Shown: piece after piece, positions 1 to 6,205 of the stretch
How the letters are laid out: the number at the start of each line of letters is the position of its first letter
How positions within the stretch are numbered: the first letter of the stretch is position 1
The notes under the pieces: generated by a model
Databases searched by the model: none
What the model was told of the DNA's origin: nothing
What the model saw: the letters and a program-made list of their open reading frames with translations, nothing else
Program-made: the position numbers and the translations under genes
Source: Oceanococcus sp041619555
GTDB lineage: Bacteria; Pseudomonadota; Gammaproteobacteria; Nevskiales; Oceanococcaceae
Assembly (NCBI GenBank): GCA_041619555.1
Contig: JBFKDQ010000076.1
Coordinates: 1-11,187 of the forward strand
DNA: 11,187 nt
Reading direction: 5' to 3'

Positions 1-198
1 CTGGTGTCCTTCGTGGAGGAAGGCGACAAGATCAAGGTCACCATGCGATTTCGGGGGCGTGAAATGGCCCACCAGGAAATCGGGCTCAGCGTTCTTGAGC
101 GAGTGAAGAAAGATTTGGAAGAACTGGCGCAGGTTGAGCAGATGCCCAAGGTCGAGGGTCGACAGATGGTCATGGTCATGGCGCCCAAGAAAACTTAA
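1..198 (+). CDS. infC: Translation initiation factor IF-3, C-terminal end (partial)
   Basis: IF-3 binds the 30S subunit, keeps it apart from 50S and checks the initiator tRNA-start codon pair. Only the last 65 codons are present; the 5' part lies before the window and the frame is open from base 1. The residues match the end of the IF-3 C-terminal domain: FVEEGDKIKV, then the hallmark RFRGREMAHQEIG at about residues 17-29 of the visible part, then a KVEGRQMVMVMAPKK tail. TAA at 196-198 is 16 nt before rpmI, the usual infC-rpmI-rplT order. In E. coli, L20 represses this operon by binding mRNA around the infC-rpmI junction, so this tail may also hold part of a translational operator. I did not resolve such a pseudoknot here. 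Confidence 0.97.
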   Translation: MVSFVEEGDKIKVTMRFRGREMAHQEIGLSVLERVKKDLEELAQVEQMPKVEGRQMVMVMAPKKT

Positions 199-214
199 AG
201 GAAACAGCAGCAAG

Positions 215-409
215 ATGCCGAAGATTAAAACCAAGCGAGGCGCAGCCAAGCGCTTTCGTGCCACAGCGAACGGATTCAAGCGCGCCCAGAGCCACAAGCG
301 CCACATCCTGACCAAGAAAAATCGCAAACGCGTGCGCAATCTGAACAAGAATCAGATGGTCTGCAAAAGCGATGTTGCCACCGTGAAGCAGATGATGCCT
401 CACGCTTAA
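215..409 (+). CDS. rpmI: 50S ribosomal protein L35
   Basis: L35 is a small, very basic protein of the large ribosomal subunit. The 64-residue product starts MPKIKTKRGAAKRF and carries the conserved HILTKKNRKRVRNL segment at about residues 30-43; length and sequence match the bL35 family. ATG at 215 is chosen because the family begins MPK(I/M)KT; the frame is open further upstream but that extension has no counterpart. An AAGGA at 198-202 lies 12 nt before the start, a little farther than ideal. The gene lies 16 nt after infC and is separated from rplT by an unusually long, structured 108-nt gap. Confidence 0.98.
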   Translation: MPKIKTKRGAAKRFRATANGFKRAQSHKRHILTKKNRKRVRNLNKNQMVCKSDVATVKQMMPHA

Positions 410-410
410 A

Positions 411-493
411 GGCGCTCCTCACCGAGCGCGGATCCGAGCAGGATCCACGAGCGCAGCGGGCCACCGGCATTGCCCCCTCGCTCTGAATTTTTT
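411..493 (+). promoter_or_regulatory. Candidate RNA switch/attenuator between rpmI and rplT
   Basis: The gap contains four short complementary segments: GCGCTC (412-417), GAGCGC (424-429), GAGCGC (449-454) and CGCTC (479-483). Segments 1:2 form a hairpin with a 6-nt loop, and 3:4 form the base of an imperfect hairpin (449-483, also pairing GGGC 458-461 with GCCC 472-475) that is followed after TGAA by six T (488-493). Pairing 1:3 or 2:4 is the exclusive alternative. Two GGATCC copies (430-435, 441-446) form a further hairpin between segments 2 and 3. This is the layout of a terminator/antiterminator switch, but the four bases before the T run make the terminator weak. The function is inferred; L20 is the obvious candidate ligand. 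Confidence 0.4.
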
Positions 494-517
494 CACCTCT
501 CCACCAAGGAAATCAAA

Positions 518-871
518 ATGCCAAGAGTAAAACGTGGTGTAACCGCGCGAGCGCGGCACAAGAAAATTCTCAAGCAGGCGAAAGGGTATTACGGCGCCCG
601 CAGTCGTAATTACAAAACCGCCCGCCAGGCTGTCTTCAAGGCCGGTCAGTACGCCTACCGTGACCGCCGCCAGAAGAAGCGTCAGTTTCGCGCGCTCTGG
701 ATCGTGCGCATCAACGCCGGCGCCAAGGCCAACGGTCTGTCGTACAGCAAGTTCATCCATGGACTGAACAAGGCCGGCATCGAAATGGACCGCAAAGTCA
801 TGGCCGATCTGGCGCTGCATGATGCAGCCGCCTTTGCTGCTCTGGTCGAAAAAGCCAAAGCCGCACTCTGA
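518..871 (+). CDS. rplT: 50S ribosomal protein L20
   Basis: L20 binds 23S rRNA early in 50S assembly, and in several bacteria it also represses its own operon by binding the mRNA. The 117-residue product has the full family length and sequence: MPRVKRGVTARARHKK at the basic N-terminus, KGYYGARSRNYKTA at about residues 22-35, then the globular C-terminal half with RALWIVRINA (about 59-68) and GLSYSKFIHGL (73-83). ATG at 518 gives the conserved MPRVKRG start and has AAGGA at 506-510, 7 nt upstream; the in-frame ATG at 470 would add 16 unsupported residues. The stop is followed by the paired hairpins of the pheS leader. Confidence 0.98.
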   Translation: MPRVKRGVTARARHKKILKQAKGYYGARSRNYKTARQAVFKAGQYAYRDRRQKKRQFRALWIVRINAGAKANGLSYSKFIHGLNKAGIEMDRKVMADLALHDAAAFAALVEKAKAAL

Positions 872-879
872 TCCGCATT

Positions 880-895
880 GCGCACGGCCGTGCGC
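880..895 (+). repeat. 16-bp perfect palindrome in the rplT-pheS leader
   Basis: GCGCACGGCCGTGCGC equals its own reverse complement and starts 8 nt after the rplT stop codon. As RNA it would form a 6-bp GC-rich hairpin with a GGCC loop. GGCCG (886-890) is also complementary to CGGCC (922-926) in the upper part of the terminator hairpin that follows, so the two could interact. It may be the upstream half of an attenuator, or a 3' end that protects the rplT message from exonucleases. Confidence 0.5.
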
Positions 896-911
896 GGTGA
901 CGTGTAACAAC

Positions 912-950
912 AAGGGAAAGTCGGCCTCCGTCTTTCCCTTTTTTATTTTT
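912..950 (+). terminator. Intrinsic terminator/attenuator between rplT and pheS
   Basis: AAGGGAAAG (912-920) pairs perfectly with CTTTCCCTT (932-940). Above a T:T mismatch three more pairs form (922-924 with 928-930) around a CCT loop. The stem runs straight into TTTTTATTTTT. This is a strong Rho-independent terminator on the + strand, ending only 11 nt before pheS. With no obvious pheS promoter between it and the start codon, it more likely acts as an attenuator with partial read-through, as known for the E. coli pheST operon. Confidence 0.85.
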
Positions 951-961
951 CCGGCAAGTTC

Positions 962-1975
962 ATGGCAAATACAGAATCCCTCAAACAGCAGGCCCTGCAG
1001 TCCATCAAGGGCTGCACCGAGCTCAAGCAGCTCGAAGAGCTGCGCGTACAGTACCTGGGCAAGAAGGGTGAGGTCACCGCCCTGCTCCACGGCCTGAAAG
1101 ACATGGCCGCCGAGGAGCGCCGGGCCTTCGGCCAGGCGGTGAATCAGCTCAAGCAGGATCTGCAGCAGGCCCTCAATGTCCGGCGTGAGTCCCTGCAGGC
1201 CGAGGCCCTGGCGCAGGCCCTGGAAGCCGAGCGCATCGACGTCAGCCTGCCGGGCCGCGGCGAGATTGGCGGCGGCCTGCACCCGCTGACGCTCATCCGC
1301 CAGCGCATGCTCGACATTTTTCAGGGCGCCGGCTTCAGCATTGCAGAAGGCCCGGAAATCGAAGACGACTATCACAATTTCGAAGCCCTGAACTTCCCGC
1401 CCGACCACCCCGCCAGGGCGATGCACGACACCTTTTACGTCGACGGCGAATCGCATCTGTTGCGCACCCATACCTCGCCGGTCCAGGTTCGTACCCTCAA
1501 GGCCAGCCAGCCGCCGGTGCGCATCGTCGCTCCGGGCCGCGTGTATCGCTGCGATTCCGATCGCACCCACAGCCCGATGTTCACTCAGCTTGAAGGCCTG
1601 TATGTTGCGTGCGATGTCAGCTTTGCCGACCTGCGCGCCGACCTTGAAGAATTTCTCGCCGCGTTCTTCGACCGGGAATTGCGCGTCCGTTTCCGGCCTT
1701 CGTTTTTTCCGTTCACCGAGCCTTCCGCTGAAGTGGACATTGAATTCGACCATGGCGATGGTCAGGCCAGCTGGCTCGAAGTGGCAGGCTGCGGCCTTGT
1801 CCATCCCAATGTACTGCGCGAAGCCGGCGTCGACCCGAGCATTTACAGTGGCTACGCATTCGGCTTCGGCATCGAGCGCATGGCGATGCTCTATTATGGA
1901 ATCAATGACTTAAGGCTATTTTTTGAAAATGACCTGAGGTTCCTTTCGCAGTTCCGCTCCGTCGCACAAGCCTGA
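962..1975 (+). CDS. pheS: Phenylalanyl-tRNA synthetase alpha subunit
   Basis: PheS carries the class II catalytic core of the (alpha-beta)2 synthetase that charges tRNA-Phe. The 337-residue product is about ten longer than E. coli PheS. The N-terminal coiled coil (about 1-85) includes RVQYLGKKGEVTALL. The catalytic domain shows GPEIEDDYHNFEALN, LLRTHTSPVQVRTL and APGRVYR. The segment FRPSFFPFTEPSAEVD (244-259) and motif 3 GFGIER (301-306) line the active site; A299 in SGYAFG is equivalent to E. coli A294, a determinant of Phe specificity. ATG at 962 fits the family N-terminus but has no good Shine-Dalgarno, being 11 nt after the attenuator's T run. The last 30 codons include GGA, TTA, AGG, CTA and AGG in a 25% GC patch, unlike the rest of the gene. 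pheT follows after 7 nt. Confidence 0.98.
   Translation: MANTESLKQQALQSIKGCTELKQLEELRVQYLGKKGEVTALLHGLKDMAAEERRAFGQAVNQLKQDLQQALNVRRESLQAEALAQALEAERIDVSLPGRGEIGGGLHPLTLIRQRMLDIFQGAGFSIAEGPEIEDDYHNFEALNFPPDHPARAMHDTFYVDGESHLLRTHTSPVQVRTLKASQPPVRIVAPGRVYRCDSDRTHSPMFTQLEGLYVACDVSFADLRADLEEFLAAFFDRELRVRFRPSFFPFTEPSAEVDIEFDHGDGQASWLEVAGCGLVHPNVLREAGVDPSIYSGYAFGFGIERMAMLYYGINDLRLFFENDLRFLSQFRSVAQA
1900..1912 (+). promoter_or_regulatory. Exact IHF consensus match inside the pheS 3' end
   Basis: AATCAATGACTTA fits WATCAANNNNTTR at all 13 positions. It lies in a 40-bp island (1891-1930) with only 10 G/C bases, against about two thirds in the 30 bp before it. A one-mismatch site (TATCAATGGCTCA) follows at 1995-2007, at the start of pheT. 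About 0.3 exact matches are expected by chance in a window this size at uniform base composition, so the sequence match alone is not proof. Binding is inferred. Confidence 0.4.
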
Positions 1976-1982
1976 ATACCGC

Positions 1983-4358
<2,376 letters not shown>

Positions 4359-4359
4359 T

Positions 4360-4671
4360 GTGGCGCTAACGAAATCCGAACTCGCCGATGCCTTGTTCTT
4401 TCAGCTTGGACTCAACAAGCGGGAAGCCAAGGAATTCGTCGATCGAGTCTTTGAAGAGGTCAAAAGCGCGCTGGCGCAGGGCGATCCGGTCAAGCTCTCC
4501 GGCTTTGGCAATTTCGAGCTACGGGACAAGAATCAGCGCCCAGGCCGCAATCCCAAGACCGGAGAGGAAATTCCCATTTCCGCCCGCCGGGTGGTGACCT
4601 TCCGTCCAGGTCAAAAGCTGCGTGCACAGGTAGAAGGTGGCCATGCAAGGCAACCTGCCGACGACCGCTGA
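4360..4671 (+). CDS. ihfA: Integration host factor alpha subunit
   Basis: IHF alpha pairs with IHF beta and bends DNA sharply at WATCAANNNNTTR sites, shaping promoters, replication origins and recombination complexes. The 103-residue product starts (M)ALTKSELADALF, has the HU/IHF dimerisation helices (about 1-45), VKLSGFGNFELRDKNQRPGR at 44-63 and the DNA-binding arm with the intercalating proline P65, then IPISARRVVTFRPGQKL. Position after pheT and the RNPKTGE arm mark the alpha rather than beta subunit. The GTG at 4360 is chosen because it gives the exact family N-terminus, with AGGGAA at 4350-4355 upstream; the in-frame ATG at 4282 would sit deep inside pheT. One base separates it from the pheT stop, so coupling is likely, possibly with an extra promoter inside pheT. 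Confidence 0.97.
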   Translation: MALTKSELADALFFQLGLNKREAKEFVDRVFEEVKSALAQGDPVKLSGFGNFELRDKNQRPGRNPKTGEEIPISARRVVTFRPGQKLRAQVEGGHARQPADDR

Positions 4672-5014
4672 CAGCGGCCTGCCGGAGATCCCGGACAAGC
4701 GCTATTTCGCGATCGGCGAAGTCAGCGAACTATGCCTGGTCAAACCCCATGTTCTGCGTTACTGGGAGCAGGAGTTCCCGCAACTCAAGCCGGTCAAGCG
4801 ACGGGGCAATCGACGTTACTACCAGTACCAGGACGTGGAAATCGTCCGCCTGATCCGTCGCCTGCTGTATCAGCAGGGCTTCACGATTGATGGCGCTCGC
4901 AAGCAGCTCAAACAGATCAACAAGAGCCAGAGCAGCGCGACGGCTGAACCGGCATCGGAATTGAGTGCAATTCGTGCCGAATTGGAGTCCATTCTCGATC
5001 TAACCCATGTATAA
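4643..5014 (+). CDS. MerR-family transcriptional regulator next to ihfA
   Basis: This is a 123-residue MerR-type DNA-binding protein. The winged helix-turn-helix occupies about residues 22-90: FAIGEVSELCLVKPHVLRYW (22-41), the wing with RRGNRRYY (53-60), then EIVRLIRRLLYQQGFTIDGA. The C-terminal 30 residues are short, helical and charged, with no metal-binding cysteines or effector domain, so the signal is unknown. A small MerR-like gene directly after ihfA is common in gammaproteobacteria, and its role is poorly defined. The ATG at 4643 is preferred because AGAAGG (4632-4637) lies 5 nt upstream; a GTG at 4637 would add two residues. It overlaps ihfA by 29 nt, implying co-transcription and coupling. 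Its TAA stop lies inside the -10 box of the tRNA-Pro promoter. Confidence 0.9.
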   Translation: MQGNLPTTADSGLPEIPDKRYFAIGEVSELCLVKPHVLRYWEQEFPQLKPVKRRGNRRYYQYQDVEIVRLIRRLLYQQGFTIDGARKQLKQINKSQSSATAEPASELSAIRAELESILDLTHV

Positions 5015-5022
5015 TGCGCCCC
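5010..5022 (+). promoter_or_regulatory. tRNA-Pro promoter: consensus -10 with GC-rich discriminator
   Basis: TATAAT (5010-5015) is a perfect -10 hexamer and includes the TAA stop codon of the upstream regulator (5012-5014). It is followed by GCGCCCC, the GC-rich discriminator typical of stable-RNA promoters that are shut down by ppGpp and DksA in proteobacteria. No good -35 is visible at 16-18 bp (GTCCAT at 17 bp). Transcription would start near 5022, about 22 nt before the tRNA. Confidence 0.75.
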
Positions 5023-5039
5023 GCACCAGCATCTGGTGT
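5023..5039 (+). other. Hairpin in the tRNA-Pro 5' leader
   Basis: CACCAG (5024-5029) and CTGGTG (5033-5038) pair perfectly around a CAT loop, and a G:T wobble can extend the stem. The hairpin would occupy almost the whole 5' leader of the precursor tRNA, close to the RNase P cleavage site. It may protect the 5' end or help processing. It is not a convincing terminator, since only TCATTT follows. Confidence 0.5.
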
Positions 5040-5044
5040 CATTT

Positions 5045-5121
5045 CGGGGTGTAGCGCAGCCTGGTAGCGTACCTGCATGGGGTGCAGGTGGTCGGAGGTT
5101 CAAATCCTCTCACCCCGACCA
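5045..5121 (+). tRNA. tRNA-Pro (anticodon GGG)
   Basis: The 77-nt sequence folds into a full cloverleaf. The acceptor stem pairs CGGGGTG (5045-5051) with CACCCCG (5111-5117). The D arm starts GCGC at 5054. The anticodon stem pairs CCTGC (5072-5076) with GCAGG (5084-5088) around ATGGGGT. The T arm pairs GGAGG with CCTCT around TTCAAAT. The anticodon is GGG (5079-5081), reading CCC and CCU, with G37 after it as required for m1G37 methylation. The 3' CCA (5119-5121) is encoded. The sequence closely resembles E. coli tRNA-Pro(GGG), including the unusual C at position 1 of proline tRNAs. It has its own promoter and terminator. Confidence 0.98.
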
Positions 5122-5145
5122 AATTTGCCGCATTTTCGGCATTCG

Positions 5146-5178
5146 AAGCCGTCCTCCACGAGGACGGCTTTTTTGTTT
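5146..5178 (+). terminator. Intrinsic terminator after tRNA-Pro
   Basis: AAGCCGTCCTC (5146-5156) pairs perfectly over 11 bp with GAGGACGGCTT (5160-5170) around a CAC loop, and TTTTGTTT follows. A smaller hairpin (GCCG/CGGC, 5127-5140) precedes it. On the opposite strand the stem is not followed by a T run, so it should serve only the tRNA transcript. Confidence 0.92.
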
Positions 5179-5216
5179 CCGACGGCGCTTGACCATGGCT
5201 GCCCCGGTGACCAGCT

Positions 5217-5248
5217 CGGCGCCCATTACCGCGATGCGGCAGGCGCCG
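5217..5248. other. Dyad after the minus-strand gene
   Basis: CGGCGCC (5217-5223) pairs with GGCGCCG (5242-5248), and inside the loop CCGC (5229-5232) pairs with GCGG (5236-5239). The structure lies 2 bp beyond the stop codon of the minus-strand gene. No T run follows on either strand, so it is not a standard intrinsic terminator. It could stabilise the 3' end of that message. Confidence 0.35.
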
Positions 5249-5249
5249 C

Positions 5250-6029
5250 TCAATAATCGATGATCACCTCGCCGACCTCGCTCATGCCGGGCCAGGTCGG
5301 CGGCCCCTGGTAGCGGATCCAGCGCCCGCTGTCGCGCTCCAGATCCAGCCGGACCAGGCGCTCACCGGGCCCGAATAGCGCCCGCAGTGTCAGGTCCATG
5401 CGCAGCAGCTCAATCGCGCCGGCCTGATGGACCTGCACGCTCAGTTGCAGCCGCCGTGCGCGCAGATCAGGCAGCCGAAGCCAGATCAGGCCGTGCGCCT
5501 CGCTGGCCAGCAAAGATTCCCTTGCCGCCGTCAGATACTGCAACAAGCCATCGTCAATCAGCGCTTTGGCCGGAATCTTGGGGCGGCGCGCGCGCCAACT
5601 GCCGGCGCCAGAAGAACGCTCTTCCAGCAGCCAGGAGCGACCGTCCTCGCGCAGGCGCTGTTGCGGCGCACCTTCGGCATCCGCGTATTCGAGCTCAGGG
5701 CGTCCAAGATCGGTGCTGTAGTCCAGTGCTTTCTCCCCCAGGAACTGGCCGTGCGGACTGAGAAAGCGCACATGCTCGCTGTGCAGGCGGCCATCCATGG
5801 TCAGGCCCAGTCGTTGTTCGCGATACAGCGGCTGATTGTTCTGGGCATCCCGCGCCATGCCACTGACCGGCGGCAGGGCCACGGCCGGCCAGCCCCAGGA
5901 CAAGGCCAGCACCGCCATCAGAAGCGGGAGCAGAGCAGGTGCGGCAAGGATCTGAACCTGGCGGCGGACAGTCACTTTCGAAATCCGGTCGGAGACCCGG
6001 TGCTTGGTCGATTCTGGTTTTCTGGCCAT
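5250..6029 (-). CDS. Exported protein of unknown function
   Basis: I do not recognise this 259-residue protein. A basic segment (KVTVRRQ, 18-24) is followed by a hydrophobic stretch (about 27-44, ILAAPALLPLLMAVLALS) and a likely signal-peptidase site after A51 (AVA|LP), so it is probably periplasmic or anchored in the inner membrane. The rest is soluble, charged and lacks cysteine, with alternating segments suggesting beta structure (RLGLTMDGRLHSEHVRFLS; RRLQLSVQVH; RMDLTLRALFGPGERLVRLDLE) and a C-terminus VGEVIIDY. ATG at 6029 is used. GTG at 5975 gives a more usual 33-residue signal peptide, with a weak GGA 8 nt upstream, and may be the true start; neither has a good ribosome-binding site. 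The gene is divergent from the GGDEF/EAL gene and converges on the tRNA. Confidence 0.75.
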   Translation of the reverse strand: MARKPESTKHRVSDRISKVTVRRQVQILAAPALLPLLMAVLALSWGWPAVALPPVSGMARDAQNNQPLYREQRLGLTMDGRLHSEHVRFLSPHGQFLGEKALDYSTDLGRPELEYADAEGAPQQRLREDGRSWLLEERSSGAGSWRARRPKIPAKALIDDGLLQYLTAARESLLASEAHGLIWLRLPDLRARRLQLSVQVHQAGAIELLRMDLTLRALFGPGERLVRLDLERDSGRWIRYQGPPTWPGMSEVGEVIIDY

Positions 6030-6159
6030 GGGCAAAAGGACTTGGGTAACGGGAGCTCTGGACACGCAAGAATAACGCCTATTGGCCCGCGGACCGACAA
6101 GGCGGCGATTGGCCAAGCGCGCTGACTTCGTGTTCGCGCAGCAGTCAGGTTGGGTCGCG

Positions 6160-6187
6160 CAGATTCTTGATTTCACTTTTTCTATAG
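6160..6187. promoter_or_regulatory. Candidate IHF site and -10 element before the c-di-GMP gene
   Basis: The 176-bp divergent gap (6030-6205) ends in an AT-rich stretch. CAGATTCTTGATT (6160-6172) is the minus-strand form of WATCAANNNNTTR with one mismatch. It is followed by TTTTT (6177-6181), on the side where IHF sites usually carry an A/T tract. TCTATAG (6181-6187) resembles a -10 element 18 nt before the start codon, but no convincing -35 pairs with it. ATTGGCC occurs twice in the gap (6081-6087 and 6108-6114), 27 bp apart. Confidence 0.3.
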
Positions 6188-6205
6188 CCGAAGTCGGTTC
6201 CAATC

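Noticed and set aside
897..1097. Phe-rich segment VFPFFIFP before pheS as a pheM-like leader peptide
   Set aside because: The Phe codons come from the terminator's T run. The frame has no good start and runs far into pheS without stopping.
419..1804. 461-codon minus-strand open frame opposite rplT and pheS
   Set aside because: It is a long antisense shadow typical of GC-rich genes. The + strand encodes unmistakable L20 and PheS across the whole span.
5036..5263. 75-codon + strand open frame covering the tRNA (MSFRGVAQPGSVPAWGAGG...)
   Set aside because: It is the translation of tRNA-Pro and its terminator. This kind of sequence is a known false protein arising from tRNA genes.
5427..6125. 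232-codon + strand open frame opposite the exported protein
   Set aside because: The minus-strand frame has a signal peptide and balanced composition. The + frame is rich in Gln, Arg and Ala without any domain-like pattern.
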